Below are positions 52,273 through 61,657 of a stretch of 64,000 nucleotides of DNA, piece by piece. The DNA is taken from assembly GCA_012840445.1 (NCBI GenBank), contig DULI01000008.1:372001-436000 (forward strand). The letters run 5' to 3'. Below the pieces are notes generated by a model. That model saw only the letters and a list, made by a program, of their open reading frames with translations, ran no database searches and had not been told where the DNA came from. Position numbers and translations under genes: made by a program. The stretch's first letter is position 1. Every line of letters starts with the position of its first letter. The DNA comes from Clostridiales bacterium. Its GTDB lineage: Bacteria > Bacillota > Clostridia > Oscillospirales > Acutalibacteraceae.

Positions 52273-54732
52273 TTATATGATTCCTTCAGGGTTAACATCA
52301 ACAAAAACCGAAACATTCCTGGATTCCGGGCATTCGCTGAATTCAAACATCACATCTTTTATCAGCTGCCGGAACCTGCTGTTATTCCTGCATTTTATCA
52401 ACATGCGGTAACGGTATTTGTTGCTAACCTTCAATACAGTGGCCGGACACGGGCCCAGGATTATAAGTTTAACATCACTATACTCATTATTAAGTTTTGT
52501 TATTACCAAATCAAAGAATGTTTTTGAACCATTTTCAGCCGCATTCCGGAAGCTTGAGACAAACCCCACCATTACTAGTTCGCAAAAGGGGGGGAATATC
52601 ATGGCCTTGCGGCTTAGGATTTCCATATTGTAAAACGCTTCATAATTCTGCTCGGCAGCCAATTTAATAAGGGAACTGTCGGGATTTATGGTTTGTATTA
52701 TAGCAATACCCGGCTTATCCCCTCTGCCCGAGCGTCCCACTACCTGTGTCAACAGTGAATAGGCACGCTCAAAACTGCGGTAGTCATCGCTGAACATCGC
52801 CTGGTCGGCACCCAATACCCCAACCAGGGTAACATTGGGAAAATTTAGCCCCTTTGCGACCATTTGTGTGCCAATGAGAATATCGTACTCCCTGTTTTCA
52901 AAGGCCTTAAATTTTTCTTCGTATGCGCTTCGCGAAAAGGTGCTATCAGAGTCCATTCGAAGTATTTTCGCCTCCGGAAACAGAGCTTTTAGTTCTGATT
53001 CCAGCTTTTGTGTCCCAATTCCCGAATACCTCATTCGCGGATTTTTACAACCGGGGCAGATTGTTAAAGCCTCTTGTGAATAACCGCAATAATGGCACAT
53101 CATCCTGCCGTTAGCCGAATGATAGGTAAGTGTTATGCTGCAATTTGGGCAGGTGGCCACATATCCGCATAAAGGGCAGGATATGTATGTATTATGCCCC
53201 CTTCTGTTAAGGAGCAGTATAACCTGCTGCCCGTGGCTTAAAACCTCGTCTATACTCTCCACCATCAGGCGACTTAGCAAGCCGCTGTTGCCGCTTGCCA
53301 GCTCCTGGCGCATATCCACCGTTATAACCTGTGGCAATACCGATTTGCCGTAGCGCTCATGTAGACAACATAATGTATACTTTCCCGCTTTTGCCGCGCT
53401 GTAGCTTTCTATCGACGGAGTAGCCGAAGACAGTACAAGTAATGCTTTGTGAGCGGCGCACCTGAACCTTGCTACATCTCGGGCGTGGTAGCGGGGACTC
53501 ATTTCGGATTTATATGTGTGCTCATGCTCTTCATCTATTACTATAAGGCCTATATCTTCAAACGGTGCAAACACGGCAGAACGTGTTCCCACCGCAATTA
53601 ACGCGTCTTTGTTCCGTATTCGCTTAAATTCGTCCATACGCTGGCCCAAAGACATCGCGCTGTGGAAAACGGCGACTTTATTCCCGAAATATTTATGGAA
53701 CAGAGCTATTGTCTGGGGCGTAAGCGCAATTTCAGGGACCATTACAATAACTCCCCGGCCGGATTTGACAACCTCGTTTGCCAGCTTTAAATACACCTGG
53801 GTTTTTCCGCTTCCTGTAAGCCCATACAATAACGCCGCGGAACCAGCGTTTTCCCTATACTTTGCATAAAGGGCATCAAACGCCCTTTGCTGCTCATCAG
53901 TCAGCACTATGTTCTGCACATCTTCTTTTACATTTTCAATATTATAAGGGGTCCTAAAATCTTCCTGTTCGAAATATTCCAATATCCCCTTTTTCTCCAA
54001 CCCTTTTAAAACCGCAGCCGTAACGCCGGTAAAATAACATGCCTCTTTTGCGCTGGCACTGCCGGTTTGGGTCAGCAAATCAATCACAAGCTGCTGTTTT
54101 GGTGTGATTTTGTACCCAGTCAGGTCCATTTCTGGGTCGGCTAACCGCACCATTTTAACAATCGCATCGCCGACACGCTGAACTGCCTTGTCCGCCCTTT
54201 TAATAATACCCTTTTTGGCAAGCCTTTCTAATATATTGGACTCTTCTGTTAAACCCATCATATTAAGCAGTTTCCGCCGTTCTATGGCGCACGAGCTGTT
54301 ATATAAGATTTCCGCTGCCCTGCGCATATCACCTGATAGTTTTTCGATGTCTTCCAAAGAAGTATTTTCGGATATAACATATGTTGGAACGAGCCTTATG
54401 TTAATACCGGCAGGCAGCATAGTTTTATAGGCATCAAAATAGGTGCAGAAGGTATGTTCCCTCAGCCAGCAGGCAAGTTCCAGCATTTCTCCGGTAAACA
54501 GCGGCGTTTGGTCAATCACTTCAATAACAGGTTTAAGCCCCGAAATAGAATTAGTTTTATCTATGGAGAGTATAACGCCCAGCCTCTTGCGGTTACCGCT
54601 CCCAAAAGGCACAATAACACGGCAGCCGGGTTGAGCTGTTGCAAGTTCATTGGGCAGATAATAAGTGTATGGCTTGTCAAAGTGAAAAGCCGTTTGGTCC
54701 ACTGCAACCTGTGCCACTACGGCATCTCCCAT
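52273..54732 (-). CDS. priA: Primosomal protein N' (replication restart helicase)
   Basis: 819 aa. Seen: N-terminal DNA-fork binding domain (AVVAQVAVDQTAF, PFGSGNRKRLGVI), Walker A YGLTGSGKTQ (about 304-313), DEEH box VIDEEHEH (about 396), zinc-binding CPLCGYVATCPNC and CHYCGYSQEALTICPGC (about 515-555, eight Cys), and helicase motifs GTQMVAKGLNFPNVTLV (about 610) and QVVGRSGRG (about 660). Known: restarts stalled replication forks. In Bacillus coaBC lies between rpoZ and priA; here it is missing. Confidence 0.95.
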   Translation of the reverse strand: MGDAVVAQVAVDQTAFHFDKPYTYYLPNELATAQPGCRVIVPFGSGNRKRLGVILSIDKTNSISGLKPVIEVIDQTPLFTGEMLELACWLREHTFCTYFDAYKTMLPAGINIRLVPTYVISENTSLEDIEKLSGDMRRAAEILYNSSCAIERRKLLNMMGLTEESNILERLAKKGIIKRADKAVQRVGDAIVKMVRLADPEMDLTGYKITPKQQLVIDLLTQTGSASAKEACYFTGVTAAVLKGLEKKGILEYFEQEDFRTPYNIENVKEDVQNIVLTDEQQRAFDALYAKYRENAGSAALLYGLTGSGKTQVYLKLANEVVKSGRGVIVMVPEIALTPQTIALFHKYFGNKVAVFHSAMSLGQRMDEFKRIRNKDALIAVGTRSAVFAPFEDIGLIVIDEEHEHTYKSEMSPRYHARDVARFRCAAHKALLVLSSATPSIESYSAAKAGKYTLCCLHERYGKSVLPQVITVDMRQELASGNSGLLSRLMVESIDEVLSHGQQVILLLNRRGHNTYISCPLCGYVATCPNCSITLTYHSANGRMMCHYCGYSQEALTICPGCKNPRMRYSGIGTQKLESELKALFPEAKILRMDSDSTFSRSAYEEKFKAFENREYDILIGTQMVAKGLNFPNVTLVGVLGADQAMFSDDYRSFERAYSLLTQVVGRSGRGDKPGIAIIQTINPDSSLIKLAAEQNYEAFYNMEILSRKAMIFPPFCELVMVGFVSSFRNAAENGSKTFFDLVITKLNNEYSDVKLIILGPCPATVLKVSNKYRYRMLIKCRNNSRFRQLIKDVMFEFSECPESRNVSVFVDVNPEGII

Positions 54733-54769
54733 GACAAGCCACCTCCTGATTTTAACGCCCTTATTCTTA

Positions 54770-54970
54770 CTATCTGCTCATGCTGTCTTGGCATATATTT
54801 TTTTCCAAAAATCTAATAGCCAGGCTTACCGGTTTTTCAACCGTTTTTTCGGAGTCATTTGATTCCTCAATATCTTTGGCGATTTTCCTTGCCACCTTTG
54901 CAACATCAAGCACAAGCTTGTAGCGGTTATCGTATGTTTTAATAAGATTACCAATTGAATGAACCAACAT
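54770..54970 (-). CDS. rpoZ: RNA polymerase omega subunit
   Basis: 66 aa from the ATG at 54970 with GAGGTG upstream; a longer version to 54985 has no support. Seen: NRYKLVLDVAKVARKIA (about 14-30) with the conserved Arg-Tyr/Val-Ala helix and VEKPVSLAIRFL (about 46-57), the KPV-x2-A pattern of omega. Known: helps assemble RNA polymerase. The start lies inside the end of gmk (23 bases overlap), so the pair is translationally coupled. Confidence 0.92.
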   Translation of the reverse strand: MLVHSIGNLIKTYDNRYKLVLDVAKVARKIAKDIEESNDSEKTVEKPVSLAIRFLEKNICQDSMSR

Positions 54971-55571
54971 CCTTGAGCACCTCATCTATAATATAATACA
55001 TTCTCTCGCGTTTTGATCTTTCGCTTTTTATTATTGAAATTAAATTGTCAACCGCACATTCTAAATTATCGTTGACTACAATGTAGTCAAACTCGCTTGC
55101 CCTTTTTATTTCGGAAATTGCTGTTTTTAGCCTTCCCAAGATAGCCTCTTGTGTTTCGGTCCCTCTTCCTGAAAGCCTTTTTTTCAAGACTTCAAGAGAG
55201 GGAGGCATGATAAATATGCTGACCACATCGGGCAATTGGCTTCTAACCTTTTCGGCACCGTTTACATCAACTTCAAGTATCATATCGTTTCCGCTTTCAA
55301 GGCATTTTTTAACCGGCGTTTTTGGGGTGCCGTAGAAATTGCCCATATATTCGTTATATTCCAAAAACTCGCCTTGTTCAAGTAATCTTAGAAACTTGTC
55401 TTTGGTGATAAAGTGGTATTTTTCCCCCTCGACTTCACCTTTACGCATAGCACGGGTTATCGTGGATATGGAAAACTCCAATCTGGGACACCTTGCCAAA
55501 ACTTCCTTAAGAATCGTGTCCTTACCAGACCCCGAGGGGCCGGAAACGATAAATAGCTGTCCTTTACTCAT
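54948..55571 (-). CDS. gmk: Guanylate kinase
   Basis: 207 aa. Seen: P-loop GPSGSGKDT (about 10-18), [21 protein letters not shown] (about 34-54, GMP-binding), [14 protein letters not shown] (about 73-86) and [12 protein letters not shown] (about 99-110). Known: phosphorylates GMP to GDP; target of (p)ppGpp in Firmicutes. Starts at 55571, eight bases inside the end of remA. Confidence 0.96.
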   Translation of the reverse strand: MSKGQLFIVSGPSGSGKDTILKEVLARCPRLEFSISTITRAMRKGEVEGEKYHFITKDKFLRLLEQGEFLEYNEYMGNFYGTPKTPVKKCLESGNDMILEVDVNGAEKVRSQLPDVVSIFIMPPSLEVLKKRLSGRGTETQEAILGRLKTAISEIKRASEFDYIVVNDNLECAVDNLISIIKSERSKRERMYYIIDEVLKDVGSFNW

Positions 55572-55839
55572 CTTCCTTTTCCTCTAATTCATTACTATCA
55601 GTGTTCCCGTCAATTAACCGGTTGGCAACCGTTTCGGATTGGAGATATGTCAGTACCACGTGGTCACTGTCGGTTATTAAAACCGCGCGCGTACGCCTTC
55701 CGTGGGTTGCGTCAATCAGCATGCCGCGCTCCTTGGCATTCTGTATTATACGTTTTATAGGCGCAGATTCCGGACTTACAACCGCAATAACCCTGTCTGC
55801 CGAAACCATGTTTCCAAAGCCTATATTGATTAATTTCAT
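55564..55839 (-). CDS. remA: RemA-family regulator (DUF370)
   Basis: 91 aa. Seen: [27 protein letters not shown] at the N-terminus (quoted by motifs GFGN and SADR), [13 protein letters not shown] (about 43-55) and [13 protein letters not shown] (about 63-75). Known: in Bacillus RemA is a DNA-binding protein that forms rings and activates matrix and osmoprotection genes. Located between yicC and gmk as in Bacillus. In this species it may control the polysaccharide locus or other surface genes; that is inference. Confidence 0.93.
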   Translation of the reverse strand: MKLINIGFGNMVSADRVIAVVSPESAPIKRIIQNAKERGMLIDATHGRRTRAVLITDSDHVVLTYLQSETVANRLIDGNTDSNELEEKEDE

Positions 55840-55884
55840 TAATTAATTTCCCCCCGCTGCCGCAATAAACACGGCAAATCTGGT

Positions 55885-56763
55885 TTATTCAATATTCTGA
55901 ACCTGTTCCCTTATTTTTTCGATTTCTGACTTTATTTCAACCACAACATGGGCGATTTCCACATCCTGTGTTTTCGAACCAATGGTGTTGGCCTCGCGGT
56001 TTAATTCTTGGACTATAAAATCCAATTTGCGGCCTACCGCGCCATCACTTTTCAATAATTGGGCAAACTGGTTCAAATGGCTGCGGATTCTGACAGTTTC
56101 TTCAGAAACCGCAATCTTATCGGCAAAAATTGCGGTTTCGGTAAGAAGGCGCTGCTCGTCCACCTGTACATCGCCAATAAGTTCCCTGATTTTTTGTTCC
56201 AGCCTCTCCCTGTAGAGTTTGACTGTTATTTCAGAGCGCTGTTCAATAAACTCGACCATCTTTAGGATGCTTTCAACCCTAGAGCTAATGTCGTCGAAAA
56301 GTTTTGCGCCTTCCGACTCCTTCATGGCGATTAAATTCTCAACAGCCTTTTCGGCAACCGGCCGAACCTCGTTCCAGATTGCCTCCTCGTCAATTGGTTC
56401 GCTAACGATATTAAAAATATCGCTTATTCTCATTATTGAAGAGGTAGAAATATCATCGATTATATTATATTTTTCAGCTATGCTTCGCAATGCGTTAATA
56501 TAGCTTTCGGCAAGTTGGTAGTTTACTTCAACGGCGGATTTAGTCGCCATATCGGTATTAATTGTCAAAAAAACTTCTATCTTGCCGCGCGACAGCTTTG
56601 ACTGAAAAAGGTTTTTTAATTTCTCCTCCAAAAAGCTGTAAATACGGGGCACCCGTGCGTTGAATTCAAAATACCTGTGGTTTACAGATTTTACTTCAAT
56701 CGAAATATTCATCAATTCAGAAGTGCTCTCGCATCTTCCAAACCCAGTCATACTTCTAATCAT
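55885..56763 (-). CDS. yicC: YicC-family endoribonuclease
   Basis: 292 aa from ATG 56763, the family's usual MIRSMTGFGR start; the region up to 56823 is not conserved. Seen: SMTGFGRCE (about 4-12), EVKSVNHRYFEFNARVPR (about 25-42), EE-x-rich helix and C-terminal KLDFIVQELNREANTIGSKTQD (about 250-271, given as motifs KLDF and QELNREANT). Known: YicC/YloC proteins are Mn-dependent endoribonucleases. Head of the long operon, with a promoter 70 bases upstream of the start. Confidence 0.92.
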   Translation of the reverse strand: MIRSMTGFGRCESTSELMNISIEVKSVNHRYFEFNARVPRIYSFLEEKLKNLFQSKLSRGKIEVFLTINTDMATKSAVEVNYQLAESYINALRSIAEKYNIIDDISTSSIMRISDIFNIVSEPIDEEAIWNEVRPVAEKAVENLIAMKESEGAKLFDDISSRVESILKMVEFIEQRSEITVKLYRERLEQKIRELIGDVQVDEQRLLTETAIFADKIAVSEETVRIRSHLNQFAQLLKSDGAVGRKLDFIVQELNREANTIGSKTQDVEIAHVVVEIKSEIEKIREQVQNIE

Positions 56764-56834
56764 AAAAACAATCCGTTTCTTTCCCCAGCAAAAAATATGT
56801 GGTGATAGTAAAATTTTAGCCATTTATCTAGACT

Positions 56835-56864
56835 ATTTTATCAAATATAATTCAGATTTGTCAA
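56835..56864 (-). promoter_or_regulatory. Promoter of the yicC-remA-gmk operon
   Basis: Minus strand TTGACA (56864-56859), 18-base spacer, TAAAAT (56840-56835). The 200-odd bases beyond it hold only the tRNA-Lys promoter; no gene seen. Confidence 0.65.
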
Positions 56865-57024
56865 CCACAATACTCGACTCGTTGGCATAACAAGCGGCGT
56901 GCTGTCGCTCTTAATTGATGTATCATTTGTTAATATATTATATCATAAATGTAGAATCATTTTAAGTTTTGCAACAAAAAATAATAACATAATAACAATA
57001 TTAAAAAAGTAGATTAAAAGGTAC

Positions 57025-57053
57025 TTGACATTACAAAAGTGCATTGTTATAAT
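57025..57053 (+). promoter_or_regulatory. Promoter of tRNA-Lys
   Basis: TTGACA (57025-57030), 17-base spacer, TATAAT (57048-57053): exact consensus, 17 bases before the tRNA. Confidence 0.88.
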
Positions 57054-57070
57054 GAACAGGTCGCGAATTC

Positions 57071-57146
57071 GAGCCATTAGCTCAGTAGGCAGAGCACTTG
57101 ACTTTTAATCAAGGTGTCCGGGGTTCGAATCCCCGATGGCTCACCA
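57071..57146 (+). tRNA. tRNA-Lys (anticodon UUU)
   Basis: 76 bases with encoded CCA. Acceptor GAGCCAT/ATGGCTC, anticodon stem CTTGA/TCAAG with loop CTTTTAA (anticodon TTT), T-loop GGTTCGAATCC. Reads AAA and AAG. Confidence 0.95.
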
Positions 57147-57154
57147 GTAAAAAC

Positions 57155-57195
57155 GCTGAAAACGCCTATTTTCAAGGCTTTTCAGCTTTTTTATT
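57155..57195 (+). terminator. Terminator of tRNA-Lys
   Basis: GCTGAAAA-c-GCC pairs with GGC-TTTTCAGC around about nine bases, followed by TTTTTTATTT. Confidence 0.85.
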
Positions 57196-57343
57196 TCCCC
57201 GTTTTTTACGTTTTTCAAGAAGCGTTGCTACGGATTTAAAACAAGTTTGCAACTATACAATTTAAATAAAAATACGAGCAGGTAACCCTGCTCATTTTTT
57301 TAATCAAATTGCTTTATGCCAAATTAAATCTGGAGGGATTTTT

Positions 57344-57499
57344 ATGTCTTATGTTAATCCAAAACTGCGGTATCATTTTGAAAATTTATCAATTGATTTA
57401 AAGAATGCAATACTGGAACGGAATGTATATATAAATACACTGGACGACCTTATAAACGAACTGCGTAAAATCGCTTATCCTGACGAGCAACAAAACTAA
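57344..57499 (+). CDS. 51-aa conserved-looking small protein, unknown function
   Basis: Seen: ATG at 57344 with GGAGG seven bases upstream, TAA at 57497-57499. The peptide starts MSYVNPKLRYHFENL and continues SIDLKNAILERNV and DDLINELRKIA: two short amphipathic helices of a soluble, mildly basic protein. No signal peptide. It stands alone between tRNA-Lys and the glycosyltransferase, on the opposite strand to the latter. I recognise no named family, although the pattern (VNPxLRxxFExL and LKxAILxRNV) looks selected rather than random. Confidence 0.65.
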   Translation: MSYVNPKLRYHFENLSIDLKNAILERNVYINTLDDLINELRKIAYPDEQQN

Positions 57500-57523
57500 A
57501 AGCTTTAAGAAAGTTATTGCCAG

Positions 57524-58702
57524 TCATTTTCTGTTTCCAGCATCCCATTTTTCTAAAATTAATTGATACCTATCATAAGCTTTAGAAACGGCGTCATTCC
57601 ATGAAGTATAGACATACTCACTCGCGTTTTTGCCCAAAGTTTTAAGAAATTCATCATTTTTAAGTGCAGAAATAATTTTTTCCCCGCAGCTTTCTGCAGT
57701 CTCCTCGGCAAGGAGCCCTGTAAAACCGTCCTGCACATCTTCTGCTGCGCAGCTGCCTTTAATCAGCAGGCTTGGGCATTCGCAGGCCGCTGCTTCCTTG
57801 ACGACCAAACCCGACGTATCGTAGGTGGACGGGAACAAAAACAGGTCGGCTAGACTGAAATACGCGCGCACAAGATTCCTGTCCCTTATAGCACCCGTAA
57901 ACACCGTAAAGTCTTTAAGCCCGATTTTTTGCGCATACTTTTCTATGTCTGCGCGGTCGGTCCCCTCCCCTACAAAAATTGCCTTAAAATCTATATTAGC
58001 TTTTTTAACTAAATCCAGCGAGTCTAAAAGCAACTTTACGTTTTTATACCACATCATACGCCCGACAAACAGCATAACCTTTTGGCATTCTAGTATGCCA
58101 TGTTTTTGCCGAAGCTTTTCTATTTCATCCTTTGGAGCCTTTCCCTTTTCAAAATCGGTACCGTTTGGCATTACAAGATAATCGCCTTTATAACCCAGTG
58201 AACGCAGGTTTTCCCCTGCCCCTTTGGACACTACCCATACCTCATTGGCCTGATTTATATTGTAAAGTACAAATTTTTTTGCGATATTCTGCATAAGCGG
58301 CAGTTTTATGTATTTTGCAATGTCAAAATCGAATTTAGTATGGTATGTTAACACAACCGGCACCTTGTATGCCGGTTTATTTGTTATAAGCTTTACCAAA
58401 ACAGATGATGCAAAGGGGCTGTGCACATGAATAATGTCGAATTTTTTAGAACGCAGGTATTTAATAGCAGATGGCGAAAAAGGATTGCCGGCCCTATAAG
58501 GCAACGGGCCTATTACAGGTATTGACCCGTATCTGAACACTTCAAAGTTATAATCATCTACAACATCAGGATACTTCGGGGTAGCAACCACAACATCGCC
58601 AAATTTTTCAGAAATTATTTTTGCATAGTTAAAAACCGCGTTTGCAACCCCGTCAATTGTAGGCGGAAAAGAATCGTTAAATAATCCTACATTCAGCCTC
58701 AT
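57524..58702 (-). CDS. GT4-family glycosyltransferase (glycolipid type)
   Basis: 392 aa. Seen: NVGLFNDSFPPTIDGVANAV (about 3-22), an N-terminus common in MgtA/diacylglycerol glucosyltransferase-like GT4 enzymes; HVHSPFASS (about 94), YHTKFDFDIAKY (about 119), LFVGRMMWYKNVKLLLDSL (about 218-236) and the nucleotide-sugar site VVKEAAACECPSLLIKGSCAAE (about 324-345, E-x7-E-like). Known: such enzymes make glycolipids or lipoteichoic acid anchors at the membrane. Not part of the polysaccharide locus. Acceptor unknown. Confidence 0.86.
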   Translation of the reverse strand: MRLNVGLFNDSFPPTIDGVANAVFNYAKIISEKFGDVVVATPKYPDVVDDYNFEVFRYGSIPVIGPLPYRAGNPFSPSAIKYLRSKKFDIIHVHSPFASSVLVKLITNKPAYKVPVVLTYHTKFDFDIAKYIKLPLMQNIAKKFVLYNINQANEVWVVSKGAGENLRSLGYKGDYLVMPNGTDFEKGKAPKDEIEKLRQKHGILECQKVMLFVGRMMWYKNVKLLLDSLDLVKKANIDFKAIFVGEGTDRADIEKYAQKIGLKDFTVFTGAIRDRNLVRAYFSLADLFLFPSTYDTSGLVVKEAAACECPSLLIKGSCAAEDVQDGFTGLLAEETAESCGEKIISALKNDEFLKTLGKNASEYVYTSWNDAVSKAYDRYQLILEKWDAGNRK

Positions 58703-58772
58703 AATTATCTCCCAAATTTTACATTATAAATCCATTATATAGTTAGTCGTTTTAAAGTCAAGAAAAAGAACA

Positions 58773-58794
58773 GACACCCCTTATTAGGGGTGTC
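58773..58794 (-). terminator. Terminator of the SASP gene
   Basis: GACACCCC pairs with GGGGTGTC around TTATTA (plus-strand reading), followed on the minus strand by TGTTCTTTTTC. Confidence 0.8.
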
Positions 58795-58829
58795 CGTAAA
58801 GCGTTTTATTTTAGGTTTATATTCAGTTG

Positions 58830-59030
58830 TTATTTAATGCTGTTTTCGTAAGCCTCAACCATCTTCTTAACCATCTGTCCGCCGATAGAACCAGCTTCAC
58901 GGGCAGTTAAGTCGCCGTTGTAGCCAGGTTTGAGGTTTACGCCAACCTCGTTAGCAGCTTCCATCTTGAAACGGTTAAGAGCTTCCCTAGCTTCAGGAAC
59001 CAGAGCTCTATTGTTATTATTTTTTGCCAT
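58830..59030 (-). CDS. Alpha/beta-type small acid-soluble spore protein
   Basis: 66 aa. Seen: ALVPEAREALNRFKMEAANEVG (motifs PEA-x-EAL-x-RFK and ANEVG, about 10-33), which holds the site cut by germination protease GPR, and TAREAGSIGGQMVKKMVEAYE (motifs GSIGG and MVKKM, about 42-62). Known: coats and protects spore DNA and supplies amino acids on germination; made in the forespore under SigG. AAGGAG lies eight bases before the ATG. The SigG promoter could not be identified with confidence. Confidence 0.95.
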   Translation of the reverse strand: MAKNNNNRALVPEAREALNRFKMEAANEVGVNLKPGYNGDLTAREAGSIGGQMVKKMVEAYENSIK

Positions 59031-59151
59031 TATAGCTACACTCCTTATAGATAGTTTTTATTTTGCGTTTGCAGTATTATTTTGTTCAATGCATGATGTT
59101 TTAGTACAGGTAATTTACGTATATAAAGTATTTTGTTGTATTTATTTTTGT

Positions 59152-59670
59152 TTAAATTTTTATATTTTCAGAAAGCAATAGTATACCGCAAGCCGCAAGT
59201 ATCCCATATTCCGAGTAGCTTTTGGATACTTTAATCGGAAATTCCGCTGGCTCTAAGGTTTTCCCTGAAAGGGTTTGAATTTCACGCTGCAGGCTGACCA
59301 GAACCGAATCCTCCAAAACACTTGACAAGGTTAATGTGTCCACCGATGCCATCCCACAGGTAATGGCGTTTATCCCGATAGTCTTAAGCACTTTAAGCGC
59401 TGCACTGTTTTCTGAACGGGTAATTGCTGTAAATCCTTTGGGGATTTTAAGGTTAAACACTTTATCAATTTTATTTAAAAACACAATAATACCTTTTGGC
59501 AAGTCAAGTATCAGCGGCTCGGATCGTTTAATAAATAAAAAATCACCACCGCCATTGTTTTGGCTTAATTTTTCACCGTCAAATGTGGTTATCCCGTAAT
59601 TTGACATCAAACTGTTTATATCATCATAAACACTGTCCTGCGCATTTCCGTATAGAATAACAGTTGTCAC
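59152..59670 (-). CDS. Hypothetical protein, 172 aa
   Basis: Start chosen as GTG at 59670 with AGGTGA just upstream; a TTG at 59688 is the alternative. Seen: a soluble alpha/beta protein with VILYGNAQDSVYDD at the N-terminus, IIVFLNKIDK (about 80), AITRSENSAALKVLKTIGINAITCGMAS (about 98-125; motifs SENSAALK and TCGMAS) and a C-terminal hydrophobic stretch. The Rossmann-like pattern recalls the N-terminal or central part of Mur ligase-like or nucleotide-binding folds, but no P-loop is present. I do not recognise the family. Between guaB/tRNA-Thr and the SASP gene. Confidence 0.6.
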   Translation of the reverse strand: MTTVILYGNAQDSVYDDINSLMSNYGITTFDGEKLSQNNGGGDFLFIKRSEPLILDLPKGIIVFLNKIDKVFNLKIPKGFTAITRSENSAALKVLKTIGINAITCGMASVDTLTLSSVLEDSVLVSLQREIQTLSGKTLEPAEFPIKVSKSYSEYGILAACGILLLSENIKI

Positions 59671-59733
59671 ACAATCACCTGTTGCCAATGTGTTTGTGTT
59701 TTTATTTTTGCTTTAAAAACATGGATTATGTAT

Positions 59734-59760
59734 AAAAAAAGCCCCCGGTAAACCGAGGAC
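59734..59760 (-). terminator. Terminator of tRNA-Thr
   Basis: Minus strand GTCCTCGG pairs (with two G-U pairs) with CCGGGGGC and is followed by seven T. Confidence 0.8.
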
Positions 59761-59764
59761 TTTT

Positions 59765-59840
<76 letters not shown>

Positions 59841-59868
59841 AAATTATTAGTTTTTGACGACGAATGAT

Positions 59869-59897
59869 ATTATAAGTTAAACCAAAATAATTGTCAA
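59869..59897 (-). promoter_or_regulatory. Promoter of tRNA-Thr
   Basis: Minus strand TTGACA (59897-59892), 17-base spacer, TATAAT (59874-59869). Confidence 0.85.
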
Positions 59898-59963
59898 GTG
59901 AAATTTTAACCGAATGCGGATAATATTCTTTTTTACCTAAAAACTCTCCAGTATTACAAAAAC

Positions 59964-59992
59964 AAAAAACTGAACCAAGGGTTCAGTTTTTT
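59964..59992 (-). terminator. Terminator of guaB
   Basis: AAAACTGAACC pairs perfectly with GGTTCAGTTTT around a 3-base loop, with TTTTTTGTTTTTGT following on the minus strand. Confidence 0.88.
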
Positions 59993-59997
59993 GTTTT

Positions 59998-61512
59998 TTA
60001 TTTGTATTTTAATATGTCCATTATATTGTCTTTAAGAATAACATCATGTGCGCCGCCCTCTATAATGCTGGTGGAGGAAACTAGTGTAATTTTTGCTTTT
60101 TGCCGCAATTCTGCCAAAGTCAAGGCACCACAGTTGCACATGGTTGATTTAATCTTATTCAAGGTCACTTGCAAATTGTCTTTCAAGCTGCCCGCATAAG
60201 GCACATAGGCGTCTACGCCCTCTTCAAAAGTAAGGGTGCGTTCCCCGCCCAAATCGTACCGCTGCCAGTTGCGCGCGCGGTTGGAACCTTCGCCCCAGTA
60301 TTCTTTATAGTAATTTCCGCCTATATTGACCTTGTTAGAAGGGCTTTCATCAAAGCGGGCAAAGTAGCGGCCAAGCATTAGGAAATCGGCACCCATTGCA
60401 AGCGCGAGGGTCATATGGTAATCGTGAACTATACCGCCATCCGAGCACACAGGGATATATATGCCGGTCTTTTCATAATACTCGTCACGGGCTTTGCAAA
60501 CATCAATTAAAGCTGTGGCCTGTCCCCTTCCTATACCCTTTTGCTCCCGGGTAATGCAAATAGAACCGCCGCCAATTCCAACCTTCACAAAATCGGCGCC
60601 ACATTCAGCCAGGAACAAAAATCCGTCGCGGTCAACAACGTTTCCAGCACCAACTTTAACCGAATCGCCGTATTTATTTCTTATATATTCCAGGGTAATC
60701 TTCTGCCACTCGGTAAATCCCTCGGAAGAATCAATGCAAAGCACATCCGCTCCGGCCTCAACAAGCGCGGGTACCCTTTCTTCGTAGTCCCTCGTATTTA
60801 TTCCCGCCCCCACAACATATCTTTTGGAAGCGTCAAGCAGCTCATTTGGGTTTTCTTTGTGCGCCTCATAGTCTTTTCTGAATACTAAATAGCGCAGCCT
60901 TCCTTCTTTGTCTATTATCGGAAGCGTATTTAATTTGTGGTCCCAGATAATATTATTAGCCTCTTTAAGTGTTATCCCCTCGTAGGCGTATATCAACGAT
61001 TCAAAAGGAGTCATAAACTCCGCCACTTTAGTGGCAGGATCCATTCGGCTTACACGATAGTCGCGGCTGGTCACAAGACCAAGCAGCTTACCATCCGGAG
61101 TACCGTCATCTGTAATCGCAATAGTAGAGTGACCGGTTTTTTTCTTAAGCTCCAGCACATCGGCGAGGGTATTGTCCGGTCTTAAGTTGGAGTCGCTTTT
61201 CACAAAACCTGCCTTGTAATTTTTTGCCCTGGACACCATTGCGGCCTGTTCCTCAACCGACTGTGAGCAGTATATAAAAGATATGCCACCCTCTCGGGCG
61301 AGGGCGACGGCAAGCCTGTCCCCCGAAACCGATTGCATAATAGCCGAAACCAGCGGGATATTCATTGTCAAAGCAGGGGTCTCGCCTTTCCGATATTTCA
61401 CAACTGGCGTTTTTAAACTCACATTGCTTGGTATACACTCTTTTGAAGAGTAGCCAGGTATTAGAAGATACTCACTAAAGGTACGTGACGGTTCATTATA
61501 ATAATAAGCCAT
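59998..61512 (-). CDS. guaB: IMP dehydrogenase, divergent subfamily
   Basis: 504 aa. Seen: TIM barrel start with [12 protein letters not shown] (about 52-63), two CBS domains (about 95-225) with TSRDYRVSR and [21 protein letters not shown] (about 258), [12 protein letters not shown] (about 288), catalytic loop [15 protein letters not shown] (about 315-329, Cys) and [23 protein letters not shown] (about 362-384). Usual IMPDH has GPGSICTTR; here [11 protein letters not shown] and a late flap region with [11 protein letters not shown]. Known: oxidises IMP to XMP, first step to GMP. An assignment to GMP reductase is less likely because of the CBS pair and length. AGGAG lies upstream. Confidence 0.88.
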   Translation of the reverse strand: MAYYYNEPSRTFSEYLLIPGYSSKECIPSNVSLKTPVVKYRKGETPALTMNIPLVSAIMQSVSGDRLAVALAREGGISFIYCSQSVEEQAAMVSRAKNYKAGFVKSDSNLRPDNTLADVLELKKKTGHSTIAITDDGTPDGKLLGLVTSRDYRVSRMDPATKVAEFMTPFESLIYAYEGITLKEANNIIWDHKLNTLPIIDKEGRLRYLVFRKDYEAHKENPNELLDASKRYVVGAGINTRDYEERVPALVEAGADVLCIDSSEGFTEWQKITLEYIRNKYGDSVKVGAGNVVDRDGFLFLAECGADFVKVGIGGGSICITREQKGIGRGQATALIDVCKARDEYYEKTGIYIPVCSDGGIVHDYHMTLALAMGADFLMLGRYFARFDESPSNKVNIGGNYYKEYWGEGSNRARNWQRYDLGGERTLTFEEGVDAYVPYAGSLKDNLQVTLNKIKSTMCNCGALTLAELRQKAKITLVSSTSIIEGGAHDVILKDNIMDILKYK

Positions 61513-61628
61513 ACTTTTATGCTCCTGTCCTTTGTTCTTGTTATTAATTTTTAATTATAAAATTGAAAATATATAAAGTCAACATCATAAGAACATTTTA
61601 TGAAGGCTTATAAAAAAGCTATATTATC

Positions 61629-61657
61629 TTGCTAAAATATAGGTTTATGTGTATAAT
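61629..61657 (+). promoter_or_regulatory. Promoter of glyA
   Basis: TTGCTA (61629-61634), 17-base spacer, TATAAT (61652-61657), 45 bases before the ATG. Confidence 0.65.
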
